A stretch of 64,000 bases of DNA, from assembly GCF_004791025.1 (NCBI RefSeq), contig NZ_SRUO01000015.1, forward strand, positions 1-64,000, written 5' to 3'. The translations under genes and the position numbers were made by a program. The stretch's first letter is position 1. Each line of letters starts with the position of its first letter. Below the pieces are notes generated by a model. That model did not search any database. It was not told the DNA's origin and was given only the letters and a program-made list of their open reading frames with translations. This DNA comes from Mesorhizobium sp. M4B.F.Ca.ET.203.01.1.1 (GTDB lineage: Bacteria; Pseudomonadota; Alphaproteobacteria; Rhizobiales; Rhizobiaceae). This document shows positions 36,277 through 45,019 of the stretch, in pieces.

Positions 36277-37782
36277 ATGAGCAACGATCGCGACTTCCCG
36301 GCTGAAGCCGGTACAACCAACAGGATCACGCGGCGGGATGCTTTGATGGCCGGCACGGCGGCTGCCGTTTCGCGATTTGCCGCGCCAGCCGGTCTTTCGG
36401 GCGCACTCGCCGGCCTCGCCGGTGTTCAGGTTGCCGCAGCCCAGCCCTCGCAGCCCAACATCGTCTTCATCATTGCGGACGATCAAGGCTGGAAAGACGT
36501 CGGCTACCACGGCTCAGACATCAAGACGCCCAACATCGACAAGCTTGCCACTGAAGGGGCGAAGCTCGAAGAATATTATGTGCAGCCGATGTGTACACCG
36601 ACGCGCTGCGCCCTCATGACCGGCCGCTATCCGCTACGCTATGGCATGCAGGTTGGCGTTGTCCCCGCTGCAGGAACCTATGGTCTTTCGCTTGACGAAA
36701 CCCTCCTTCCGCAAATCCTCAGAGACGCGGGCTATCGGACGGCAATGAGTGGCAAATGGCACCTCGGCCATGCCAAGACGGCCTACTGGCCGAAACAACG
36801 TGGATTTGATTCATTCTACGGGGCCACCGTCGGCGAGATCGACCATTTCAAACATTCCTCGCACGGCGTCGCGGACTGGTACCGCAACAACAAGCCGATC
36901 AAGGAGCCGGGCTTCGACAACACCCTGTTCGGTCAGGAGGCCGTCCGGGTCATCAAGGCCCACGATCAGAAGAAGCCGCTGTTTCTCTACCTCGCCTTCA
37001 CCGCGCCCCACACGCCGTTCCAGGCGCCGAAAGAATATCTCGACCGCTATAAGAACATTACCGACGAGAACCGGAGGGCCTATGCCGCGATGATCTCGGT
37101 GATCGATGACGAGGTTGGGAATGTCGTGGCCGCGCTCGAGAAGAAGGGGATACGCGACAATACCCTCATCGTTTTCATGAGCGACAATGGCGGCGTCGTC
37201 AATTCGATGTTCACCGGTGACTCCAAGGTGGAAGGCAAGCTTCCCGCCGATAATGGTCCCTATCGCGACGGCAAGGGTACTCTCTATGAGGGAGGCACGC
37301 GCTCGGTTGCCTTCATGAACTGGCCCGGCAAGATCAAGCCCGGCGCCTTCAACGGCCTTATGCACGTCGTTGACATGTTGCCGACACTGGCTGGGCTGGC
37401 TGGAGCCAAGCCCGGCAAGGACAAACCCCTGGACGGCATGGATATGTGGCCGGCCATCAGCGAGGGCAAACCTTCGCCCCGCACGGAGATTGTCTACAAT
37501 GTGGATCCCATGGTCGGCGCGGTGCGTGAGGGCGATTGGAAACTGGTGTGGGCCGCGGCGTTGCCGCAAAAGATAGAGCTTTTCAATTTGGCACAGGACA
37601 AATCGGAAGCCACCAATCTGGCCGACAAGAACCCTGATAAAGTCAAGGAGTTGCAGGCAAGGATTACGGAGCTGGCAACCCAGATGAAACCCCCGCTGTT
37701 GCTGCTGGAAGCCATGCGCTTGACGTTCTTCACACCGTTGGTGACGCCAAGCCCGGAAGAGATGTTCGCTGCGGGGGACTGA
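36277..37782 (+). CDS. Tat-exported type I sulfatase (arylsulfatase family)
   Basis: A 501-residue sulfatase of the alkaline-phosphatase superfamily. A twin-arginine signal (ITRRDALMAGTAAAVSRF) precedes the mature domain. Metal-binding residues are visible in IVFIIADDQGWKDVG and in FMSDNGG. The formylglycine site is CTPTRCALMTGRYP, in which the Cys must be oxidised to formylglycine; Thr replaces the usual Ser of CxPSR. SGKWHLGH is the conserved Lys-x-x-His motif. The start at 36277 follows AGGGG and fits the Tat signal. The FGE gene lies 37 bases downstream. Hydrolyses a sulfate ester in the periplasm; the substrate is unknown. Confidence 0.92.
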   Translation: MSNDRDFPAEAGTTNRITRRDALMAGTAAAVSRFAAPAGLSGALAGLAGVQVAAAQPSQPNIVFIIADDQGWKDVGYHGSDIKTPNIDKLATEGAKLEEYYVQPMCTPTRCALMTGRYPLRYGMQVGVVPAAGTYGLSLDETLLPQILRDAGYRTAMSGKWHLGHAKTAYWPKQRGFDSFYGATVGEIDHFKHSSHGVADWYRNNKPIKEPGFDNTLFGQEAVRVIKAHDQKKPLFLYLAFTAPHTPFQAPKEYLDRYKNITDENRRAYAAMISVIDDEVGNVVAALEKKGIRDNTLIVFMSDNGGVVNSMFTGDSKVEGKLPADNGPYRDGKGTLYEGGTRSVAFMNWPGKIKPGAFNGLMHVVDMLPTLAGLAGAKPGKDKPLDGMDMWPAISEGKPSPRTEIVYNVDPMVGAVREGDWKLVWAAALPQKIELFNLAQDKSEATNLADKNPDKVKELQARITELATQMKPPLLLLEAMRLTFFTPLVTPSPEEMFAAGD

Positions 37783-37819
37783 AAGGCAGATGAGTTCGGC
37801 CGTTTAGACGAGACGCCCG

Positions 37820-38779
37820 ATGACTGAGGCACGACTTACCGCAAAGCCAGCAATCTCGTCGCACGGCGATATGGCCTGGATTCCCGGCGGTGAGTTCCTA
37901 ATGGGCTCCGACGACCACTATCCGGAAGAGGCGCCGGCGCATCGTGTCGTGGTCGGCGGCTTCTGGATGGATCGCACCGCCGTCACGAATGCTGAGTTCA
38001 GGCGCTTTGTCGAGGCCACCGGCTACGCCACGCTGGCCGAGCGACCGGCAAATGCCGCGGACTATCCCGGAGCCAGCCTTGAGTCGTTGGCACCGGCTTC
38101 GGCCTTGTTCGTCCGGCCTTCACGCAGCATTGATCGCGGCAATCACTACAACTGGTGGGCCTATGTGCGCGGCGCGAATTGGCGGCATCCTCGCGGGCCT
38201 GCCAGCGGACTCAAAGGGTTCGAAAATCATCCCGTCGTGCACATCGCTTACGAGGACGCGGAAGCTTATGCGAGCTGGGCAGGCAAGGAGCTTCCGACAG
38301 AGGCCGAATGGGAGTTCGCCGCCAGGGGCGGGCTGGAAGGAGCCGAGTTCGCATGGGGCGACGACCTGACCCCGGGTGGCCAGCATATGGCCAACACCTA
38401 CCAAGGCGAGTTCCCGTTCCGCAACGATTGCGAGGACGGCTACGAATGGACGTCTCCGGTCGGCTCGTTTCCGGCAAACGGCTATGGGCTCCATGACATG
38501 GCCGGCAATGTCTGGCAGTGGACAACTGACTGGTACCAGGAGCACCGCCGCATCGACAGCCCTTGTTGCACGATGGCCAACCCGCACGGTGCCGAGCGTG
38601 AGGCAAGTTACGATCCGCTGACGCCCGACATCAGGATTCCGCGCAAGGTGACCAAAGGCGGGTCTTTCCTGTGCGCGCCAAGTTATTGCCGGCGTTACCG
38701 GCCGGCCGCGCGCATGGCGCAAGCTGTCGATACGTCCACTTGCCACCTCGGCTTCCGTTGCATCGGGCGTTCGTCGTGA
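37820..38779 (+). CDS. Formylglycine-generating enzyme (SUMF1/FGE family)
   Basis: A 319-residue oxygen-dependent enzyme that converts the sulfatase active-site Cys to formylglycine. It begins with the family's MAWIPGGEFLMGSDDHYPEE and contains WEFAARGG and NVWQWTTDWY. It ends with the catalytic region KGGSFLCAPSYCRRYRPAAR, whose two cysteines correspond to the active-site pair of human FGE (RGGSFLCHTSYC). No signal peptide is present, so it acts in the cytoplasm before its substrate leaves by the Tat pathway, which is consistent with the sulfatase signal. It is in one operon with the sulfatase. Confidence 0.95.
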   Translation: MTEARLTAKPAISSHGDMAWIPGGEFLMGSDDHYPEEAPAHRVVVGGFWMDRTAVTNAEFRRFVEATGYATLAERPANAADYPGASLESLAPASALFVRPSRSIDRGNHYNWWAYVRGANWRHPRGPASGLKGFENHPVVHIAYEDAEAYASWAGKELPTEAEWEFAARGGLEGAEFAWGDDLTPGGQHMANTYQGEFPFRNDCEDGYEWTSPVGSFPANGYGLHDMAGNVWQWTTDWYQEHRRIDSPCCTMANPHGAEREASYDPLTPDIRIPRKVTKGGSFLCAPSYCRRYRPAARMAQAVDTSTCHLGFRCIGRSS

Positions 38780-38892
38780 GGGAGCGTGCGCCACGCTCGA
38801 CAGCATGACCGCCCGGAGAGACGAGCGGCGAATTGTTCGACGGTCGGGCGACCGCCGAAACTGGCTTGCGAGGTGCTGAAGAGGGGGAAATC

Positions 38893-40734
38893 GTGGGCAC
38901 GACGGCAGAAACGGACGTTACTTCGTTGATTTCGGGCTTCGAACAGCTGGCCGAGCGTTTCGTCTCCGGACTGTTCGCGCGGGTTGCGGCTTTGAGCGAC
39001 GTGCCTGTCGAGTTTGAAAACCTGAGGGCCTCGCTCGCGGCCAGCGGAACATCTCTCCTTGCGCTCCTGTTCGAGATTGTGCTGGTTGTTGCGCTCGTCG
39101 CGGGCGTGTTCATTCTGTTCGCCGGTCGGTTCAAGAAGGCGGCTGCCGCAAGCAGCGCATGGCGCAGATTCTTCGCAGGCGTGGCGGCTGCTGTGGTGGC
39201 GCTGGCGGTCGGTTTCATTGCCGCGCGGCTGCTGGCCGGTTCTGGCGCACCTTTGCAAACCCTTCGCCTTTGGACGGTGGCTACCGTGCTCGGCTTCGTC
39301 ATCCTCGCCGCCGTCAGATCACTGTTGATGGCATCGCGGCGAACCGAGTTCGCGGAGCGCTCCGTCCATCTGGCGGCGCTCGTGCGCGACCTCTCGCTTG
39401 CCATTGGCTTGGCGATCATCGCCACCACGCTGCTCGCGACGTTGCGGCTCTGGAGCGTCGGGCCGGCCCTGGGGGATCTGCTGCGGACAGGTTTGGCAAT
39501 TCCGACCTACCTTATGTTTGCATGGGCGGTATGGCGGCACAGGCGCACAATGGCGGCCGCCGTCGCCGGTCCGCGTCCCAGAAGCCGCTGGCGAACCCGT
39601 CTCGCCAAAATGTGGCCGGCAGTGGTGATCGCTTTCGTGGTAGTCACCTTCCTCAGCGCTCAGGCCGCGCTGACCCTGGGAACATCGCTTCGTGGGCCGG
39701 CCGTCCTGCTGACCGCGTTGCTGTTTCTCGCCGCGCCTCATCTCGACGCAATGATCGGGAATTGGGCTCAGCGCGGATTGGAGTCTCCCGACATCTCGAT
39801 CCTGGCAGCGGCAGGGCGACAGACAGCCCGCTTCACCGTCGTGGCCATCATGATCGCCATGCTGGGAACGCTATGGGCGACTCCGCTGGCTGCCGGGTTC
39901 GGCATAGATCTGCGAGAGGTCGCCAAGGGCGCATCCGGGGTTGCGCTGATCATGTTGGTGGCGGCGTTTCTGTGGAATGTGGTCGGCACAGCGACGGCTC
40001 GCGCCTTGCGCGCGGAGTTGCCCGCGGTTGGTGACGACGAGATGCTGGGTGCGCCGCGTTCGCGGCTGGGCACGCTTGTGCCGCTGATCAGCGGGATCGG
40101 CAAGTCGAGCATTCTGGCCTTGGCACTGCTCTCGATCCTGGTGTCGATCGGGATCAATGTCTGGCCCCTGATCGCCGGTTTGAGCGTGTTCGGGCTGGCC
40201 ATCGGCTTCGGCTCGCAGACGCTGGTGAAAGACCTGGTCTCCGGGCTGTTTTTCCTGATCGACGACGCATTCCGCTTCGGCGAATATATCGAAACGTCAG
40301 GCGCCAAGGGGACCGTGGAAAAAATCTCGGTCCGATCGGTTTCCCTGCGCCATCAGCGCGGTGCCTTGGCGACAATCCCCTACGGCGAGATTGGCAAGAT
40401 TCAGAATTTCAGCCGCGACTGGATGATCGAGAAACTGACCTTTCGCGTTGCGTTCAACACCGATGTCGAAAAAGTCCGCAAGATTTTCAAGAAGATCGGC
40501 CAGGATATTTCGGCCAACCCGGAACTTGCTGGAGATCTGCTCGAGCCGTTCAAGAGCCAGGGAATTGCCGAGGTTGAGGACGGCACGCTGGTTATCCGGG
40601 CCAAGTTCAAGGCAAAAGCGGGCAGAAATTTCATGATCCGCCGCGCCGTTTTACTCGCCGTGCACCAGGCATTTCGGGAAAACGGCATTCAGGCCGTCCC
40701 AAAGCCACTGACATCCAATCCCGGAGCAGCCTGA
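38893..40734 (+). CDS. MscS-family mechanosensitive channel
   Basis: A 613-residue membrane protein with an extended N-terminal region of many hydrophobic segments and a C-terminal MscS core. The pore-lining helix and its junction read LAIGFGSQTLVKDLVSGLFF, followed by the beta domain (IETSGAKGTVEKISVRSVSL) and an alpha-beta C-terminus. The frame is open from a TTG at 38833, but GTG at 38893 has GAGGGGG close upstream and is chosen. It resembles the large MscK/YbdG-like members. It sits between the FGE gene and an osmolyte-type regulator/transporter pair. Confidence 0.88.
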   Translation: MGTTAETDVTSLISGFEQLAERFVSGLFARVAALSDVPVEFENLRASLAASGTSLLALLFEIVLVVALVAGVFILFAGRFKKAAAASSAWRRFFAGVAAAVVALAVGFIAARLLAGSGAPLQTLRLWTVATVLGFVILAAVRSLLMASRRTEFAERSVHLAALVRDLSLAIGLAIIATTLLATLRLWSVGPALGDLLRTGLAIPTYLMFAWAVWRHRRTMAAAVAGPRPRSRWRTRLAKMWPAVVIAFVVVTFLSAQAALTLGTSLRGPAVLLTALLFLAAPHLDAMIGNWAQRGLESPDISILAAAGRQTARFTVVAIMIAMLGTLWATPLAAGFGIDLREVAKGASGVALIMLVAAFLWNVVGTATARALRAELPAVGDDEMLGAPRSRLGTLVPLISGIGKSSILALALLSILVSIGINVWPLIAGLSVFGLAIGFGSQTLVKDLVSGLFFLIDDAFRFGEYIETSGAKGTVEKISVRSVSLRHQRGALATIPYGEIGKIQNFSRDWMIEKLTFRVAFNTDVEKVRKIFKKIGQDISANPELAGDLLEPFKSQGIAEVEDGTLVIRAKFKAKAGRNFMIRRAVLLAVHQAFRENGIQAVPKPLTSNPGAA

Positions 40735-40801
40735 GCAAATTCCGAGACGATGGCGCATTCGCGATATCCATTTCGCGACACGGACGTTAGTTTCAGTGAA
40801 C

Positions 40802-41797
40802 ATGTCTCAACATCCGATCAAGCGCTCGCTCGTCTTCTTTATGGTGCCGGATTTCACCATGGTCGCCTTTGCGACTGCACTGGAGCCGATCCGCATCGCC
40901 AACCGGATGCTCGGTTACGAAGCCTATAAATGGCGGCTGGCCAGCATCGACGGGCAGCCCGTGCCCGCTTCGAGCGGCGTGTTGTGCGCGGTGAACACGT
41001 CGTTGCAGGACGAGCGGCGCATGATGGCCGGCCCCGACAGGCCATCGATGGTCATCGTCTGCACCGGCATCAACATCGAGCGCTATTCGAACAAGCCGGC
41101 TTTTGCCTGGTTGCGTGAGGAACATGATCGCGGCGTTGCGATCGGCGGCCTCTGCACCGGCGCCCATGTGCTGGCGGCTGCCGGGCTGCTCTCCGGCAAA
41201 CGCTGCGCCATCCATTGGGAAAACCTGCCGGGCTTCGCCGAGGCATTTCCGAATGCGCATGTGTTTGCCGACCTCTTTGAGGTCGATCAAGACATCTACA
41301 CATGCGCCGGCGGCACGGCCGCGCTCGACATGATGCTGAAGCTGATCGGCGATGATTTCGACGAAGATCTGGTCAGTCGCGTCTGTGAGCAGGTGCTGAC
41401 CGATCGCGTGCGCGGCGCAAGCGACGGCCAGCGGCTTCCCTTGCGCGCGCGGCTCGGCATTCAGAATTCAAAAGTGCTGACCATCATCGAGCTGATGGAC
41501 GCCAATCCGTCCGAACCGATATCGATAAGCGATATTGCCAGGCAGGTCGGGCTGTCGCGACGGCAGATCGAGCGTCTCTTCCGCGATGAGATGGGGCGCT
41601 CCCCGGCCCGCTACTATCTGGAGATACGCCTCGAGCGCGCACGGCATATGCTGATCCAGTCATCCGTGCCGATCGTCGAGGTGGCCACCGCCTGCGGCTT
41701 CGTTTCGGCGTCGCATTTTTCCAAATGCTACCGCGAACTCTACGCCCAAACCCCGCAGCAGGAACGGCTGGAGAGGAAATACCCCGCCGCCTCATAA
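40802..41797 (+). CDS. GlxA/GbdR-type AraC-family regulator
   Basis: A 331-residue regulator with an N-terminal DJ-1/PfpI-like amidotransferase domain (FFMVPDFTMVAFATALEPIR, then the nucleophile-elbow region GVAIGGLCTGAHVLAAAG) and a C-terminal AraC domain (ISISDIARQVGLSRRQIERL and VPIVEVATACGFVSASHFSK). This architecture includes GbdR/CdhR, regulators of glycine betaine and carnitine catabolism; the ALEPIRIANRM and IHWENLPGFAEAFP segments fit that group. A GTG two codons upstream (40796) is an alternative start. The BCCT transporter gene next door strengthens an osmolyte/betaine connection. Confidence 0.88.
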   Translation: MSQHPIKRSLVFFMVPDFTMVAFATALEPIRIANRMLGYEAYKWRLASIDGQPVPASSGVLCAVNTSLQDERRMMAGPDRPSMVIVCTGINIERYSNKPAFAWLREEHDRGVAIGGLCTGAHVLAAAGLLSGKRCAIHWENLPGFAEAFPNAHVFADLFEVDQDIYTCAGGTAALDMMLKLIGDDFDEDLVSRVCEQVLTDRVRGASDGQRLPLRARLGIQNSKVLTIIELMDANPSEPISISDIARQVGLSRRQIERLFRDEMGRSPARYYLEIRLERARHMLIQSSVPIVEVATACGFVSASHFSKCYRELYAQTPQQERLERKYPAAS

Positions 41798-41920
41798 GCG
41801 TCATCGGTTTTGCCACGCCGACGACAGGTTCGGCCAGGCAGCCGTGCGTGCGTCCACGGGCTTGCGCAGCGACCAATCCGGCTGGCTCGACAAAGGGTTT
41901 CGCAGAGGGTGTTTTTGACG

Positions 41921-41969
41921 CGCCATGGCATGGCGTGCCTTTGCCCGGGTAGGTTCTTCCCTACCCGGG
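41921..41969. other. Two adjacent inverted repeats in the BCCT upstream region
   Basis: CGCCATG-G-CATGGCG (41921-41935) and CCCGGGTAGG-TTCTTC-CCTACCCGGG (41944-41969) lie eight bases apart. The second has a perfect 10-bp stem but no T-run on either side, so it is not a standard terminator. They fall in a 404-base gap (41798-42201) that holds no gene. They could be regulator sites or an RNA structure at the 3' end of the GlxA-type gene. Confidence 0.5.
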
Positions 41970-42201
41970 ATCTGCCGGTTCCCCACTGACCCGCCAAATT
42001 CCTCCCATCCTTGCCTGCCCACCCTTTCTACCCTGACGGGTGTGGTGGCGGAGGGCCTAATCCGACACTTCGAAACGGCGCCAACGGCGGACGCTTCAGC
42101 GTGCGCCGTCCGCGACCCTGGTCTCGCAGGAGGTCGGGGTCTTTGACGTCCAAGGGGAGTTTTTCAGGAACTGGTTTCGAAATTGATTTGGGAGGTCACG
42201 C

Positions 42202-43767
42202 ATGTCGACTACAAGCAGGTTACGGGGCATAGATACGGCGGTATTCTGGCCGGCCCTACTCATAACAGCCGCGTTCATTTTATGGGGAGCCGCTGCCCCG
42301 GATAGCCTCGCCTCCGTGACGAACGCCACGCTCGCGGCCATCATCAATGGTTTCGGATGGGGCTTTGTCGTATCGACGGCTATGTTTCTGGTCTTTGCAG
42401 GGTTCCTGGCGATCAGCCGTTTCGGCAAGATCAGGCTTGGAGCCGACGACGAGCAGCCGGAGTTCACTACAGTTTCGTGGGTGTGCATGATGTTCAGCGT
42501 CGGCATGGGCATCGGACTGATGTTCTGGGGGGTTGCCGAGCCGGTTTTCCATTTTGGCGCGCCGCCTCACGGGCTGGCCGCCCCGCAGTCCAAGGAAGCT
42601 GCGCTGATCGCGATGGAATATGCCTATTTTCATTGGGCGCTGCACCCTTGGGCGATCTACGCCATTGTCGGTCTGGCGATCGCCTACTTCACCTACCGCA
42701 AGGGCCTGCCCATCCTGATATCGAGCGCATTCACCCCCTTGCTCGGCGGTGCCGTCAACGGGCCGATCGGCAAGACGATCGATATTCTGGCCCTCATTGC
42801 CACGCCGTTCGGCACGGCGACATCGCTCGGCCTCGGCGCACAGCAGATCAACAGCGGTCTGAATTTTCTCTGGGGAACCGGCGAGGGGACAGGCATTGCG
42901 CTTGCGATCATCGCCGTGCTGTCGGTGCTGTTCATCCTTTCGGCAGTGTCCGGTGTCGGCAAGGGCGTCCAGTTCCTGAGCAACATGAACATGGTTGTCG
43001 CCGCCGCCTTGCTGCTCTTCCTGGCCGTCGTCGGACCGACCGTCTTCATCCTCAACACCTTCACCGAAGCGCTCGGCGAATACCTGACCAACCTCGTCAC
43101 GATGTCGTTCCGCACCGCCGCCTTCAGCGACGGCAAATGGCTGAGCAGCTGGACCATCTTCTACTGGGCGTGGTGGGTTTCCTGGGCGCCTTTCGTCGGC
43201 GTTTTCATTGCCCGCATTTCCAGGGGGCGGACGATCCGCGAATTCGTCATCGGCGTTCTGCTCATCCCGAGCGGCGTGACCTTTCTCTGGTTCACCATCA
43301 TGGGCGGCACCGCGCTGCACTCCGAACTGATGGGGGTCGGCGGACTTGTCGAGGCGGTCAACACCAAGGGTGCCGCCATCTCGCTGTTTGCCCTGCTCGA
43401 GCAATATCCGGGAACAGCGATCACCTCGTTCGTCGCGATCTTCCTTGTGGCGATCTTCTTCATCTCGGGAGCCGATGCCGCCTCGATCGTGATGGGCATG
43501 CTGTCGTCACGCGGCACGCTCGAGCCCGCGCGCATCGTCGTCGTCCTGTGGGGCGTCCTTGCGGGAGCGTCGGCCTGTGTGCTGCTGGTGATGGGAGGTC
43601 TGGAGGGCCTGCAGACCGCTTCGATCATCGCAGCAGCACCCTTCCTTGTCGTCATGGTCGGGCTGTGCATCTCGCTGTGGATGGCGCTGCTGGACGACCT
43701 CGAGGGGCGGAGTGAACCCGTCTCTCTGTTGCCCGACGCCCAGCCTGTCGCCGCAGCGGCAGAGTAA
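42202..43767 (+). CDS. BCCT-family betaine/carnitine/choline transporter
   Basis: A 521-residue secondary transporter with about twelve membrane segments. The family signature is present as SVGMGIGLMFWGVAEPVFHF and, in TM8, TIFYWAWWVSWAPFVGVFIA followed by RISRGRTIREF. The tryptophan-rich TM8 forms the substrate cage for trimethylammonium groups. The glycine-rich TM3 stretch GMGIG is the form seen in sodium-coupled BetP-like members with a Met at the ion/substrate site, so the coupling ion is uncertain. It starts with GGGAGG upstream and sits behind a GbdR-like regulator gene. Confidence 0.93.
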   Translation: MSTTSRLRGIDTAVFWPALLITAAFILWGAAAPDSLASVTNATLAAIINGFGWGFVVSTAMFLVFAGFLAISRFGKIRLGADDEQPEFTTVSWVCMMFSVGMGIGLMFWGVAEPVFHFGAPPHGLAAPQSKEAALIAMEYAYFHWALHPWAIYAIVGLAIAYFTYRKGLPILISSAFTPLLGGAVNGPIGKTIDILALIATPFGTATSLGLGAQQINSGLNFLWGTGEGTGIALAIIAVLSVLFILSAVSGVGKGVQFLSNMNMVVAAALLLFLAVVGPTVFILNTFTEALGEYLTNLVTMSFRTAAFSDGKWLSSWTIFYWAWWVSWAPFVGVFIARISRGRTIREFVIGVLLIPSGVTFLWFTIMGGTALHSELMGVGGLVEAVNTKGAAISLFALLEQYPGTAITSFVAIFLVAIFFISGADAASIVMGMLSSRGTLEPARIVVVLWGVLAGASACVLLVMGGLEGLQTASIIAAAPFLVVMVGLCISLWMALLDDLEGRSEPVSLLPDAQPVAAAAE

Positions 43768-43793
43768 ACCGCAGCACCGCCATCCAGGCGGCC

Positions 43794-43834
43794 GGCAAAC
43801 CGCATCTGAAAACGAACTTCAGGTGCGGTTTGCC
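43794..43834 (+). terminator. Strong hairpin after BCCT gene (no T-run)
   Basis: GGCAAACCGCATCTGAA and TTCAGGTGCGGTTTGCC pair over 17 positions with one G-U type mismatch and a 7-base loop (AACGAAC). It lies 27 bases after the BCCT stop and before the TerC gene. The lack of a T-tract means it may stabilise the mRNA end or attenuate rather than fully terminate. Confidence 0.6.
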
Positions 43835-43935
43835 GTTCCGCGCCAGCCGGGCGGCGCTCCTCATCGTCGTCACCAGCAGCGCGACAAGATCAAGCCAAAA
43901 GCAAATCCAACCGGGTGCTCGAAGGAAGGGCGAAG

Positions 43936-44739
43936 ATGATAACCGACCCGCAAATCTGGCTCAGCCTGCTGACGCTTACAGCGCTTGAAATCGTCCTGAG
44001 TGTCGACAACCTGGTCGTGATCTCGGTTCTGGTCAGCAAACTTGCTCCCGAGCTGCAGCCAAAGGCGCGGTTTCTTGGAATGACGCTGGCCCTGGTTCCA
44101 CGACTGATCCTGCTGCTGTTCATCGGCTGGATCATCGGCTTGACCGAGCCTTTGTTCGAGGCCTTCGGGCACGGCTTTTCCGGGAAGGATCTCATCCTGG
44201 CAGGCGGCGGTCTGTTCCTCATCTACAAGGCCACCCAGGAGATACATGCAAGTCTCGAGGGAGAAGAGGGCCACATCGGCGCTACCGTGCGCGCAGGTTT
44301 CTTAGCCGTCGTGTCGCAGATCGCCCTGATCAACCTCGTGTTTTCCATCGACTCGATCGTGACCGCCGTCGGCATGGCCAACCAGATCTGGGTCATGGCC
44401 GTCGCTGTCGTCGCGTCGATGGCCGTCCTGATCGCTGCCGCCGGACCGGTTGGAAAATTCGTCGATGCCCATCCCACAGTGAAGATGCTGGCACTCGGCT
44501 TCCTCATCATGATCGGCATGACGTTGGTCGCGGACGCCTTTGGCGTCCATGTCCCCAAGGGTTACATCTATTCGGCGATGATTTTCTCGATGGCGGTCGA
44601 AGGCGTGAACATGCTGCACCGCCGAAAAGCCAGGCCGGTTCATTTGCACAATCAGTATGGACCGGAGGCTGCGGTTGCGGCCAACGACGGATACGCGCGA
44701 TCCGCGGCGGTCGCTCAAACACGCAAACAGGAAGCCTGA
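43936..44739 (+). CDS. TerC-family integral membrane protein
   Basis: A 267-residue membrane protein. It has the two hallmark acidic motifs ALEIVLSVDNLVVISVLV (TM1) and INLVFSIDSIVTAVGMA (second half), separated by a cytoplasmic loop, giving seven to eight membrane segments. TerC/Alx family members are linked to manganese export and metal supply to secreted proteins, and to tellurite resistance by name. ATG at 43936 is preceded by GGAAGGG and chosen over 43915. The last 40 residues are a soluble tail. Confidence 0.88.
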   Translation: MITDPQIWLSLLTLTALEIVLSVDNLVVISVLVSKLAPELQPKARFLGMTLALVPRLILLLFIGWIIGLTEPLFEAFGHGFSGKDLILAGGGLFLIYKATQEIHASLEGEEGHIGATVRAGFLAVVSQIALINLVFSIDSIVTAVGMANQIWVMAVAVVASMAVLIAAAGPVGKFVDAHPTVKMLALGFLIMIGMTLVADAFGVHVPKGYIYSAMIFSMAVEGVNMLHRRKARPVHLHNQYGPEAAVAANDGYARSAAVAQTRKQEA

Positions 44740-44778
44740 CGCGACGCGGCGTATTTCTCGGCAAGTGCCTGAAAATTA

Positions 44779-44855
44779 TGGTGATCCCGACAGGAATCGA
44801 ACCTGTGACCTACAGATTAGGAATCTGCCGCTCTATCCTACTGAGCTACGGGACC
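44779..44855 (-). tRNA. tRNA-Arg (anticodon CCT)
   Basis: Read on the minus strand, GGTCCCG ... CGGGATC forms the acceptor stem (one G-U pair), with D-arm AGCTCAGTAGGATAGAGC and T-arm ending in GGTTCGAATCC. The anticodon loop TTCCTAA places CCT at positions 34-36, decoding AGG. CCA is encoded at the 3' end (44781-44779). 77 bases including CCA. Confidence 0.96.
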
Positions 44856-45019
44856 ACGCGGCCCGACACATAGCCGCTTCGGACCGGTTCGCCAAGAGGC
44901 GTAGTGAACGCAAATCGGGGCGCCGTCGCGCAGGGCTCACAACTCTTGCCCCGGTCCCTGCGCCATGCCCGGGCAACGCCTCGCCGTGCCCGAGGATTAG
45001 CTCCCTGCCGGAACCAGCC

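Noticed and set aside
44779..44855. tRNA-Arg as an integration site for the 31.6-44.7 kb accessory stretch
   Set aside because: No integrase next to the tRNA and no repeat of its 3' end could be found at the other edge by eye.
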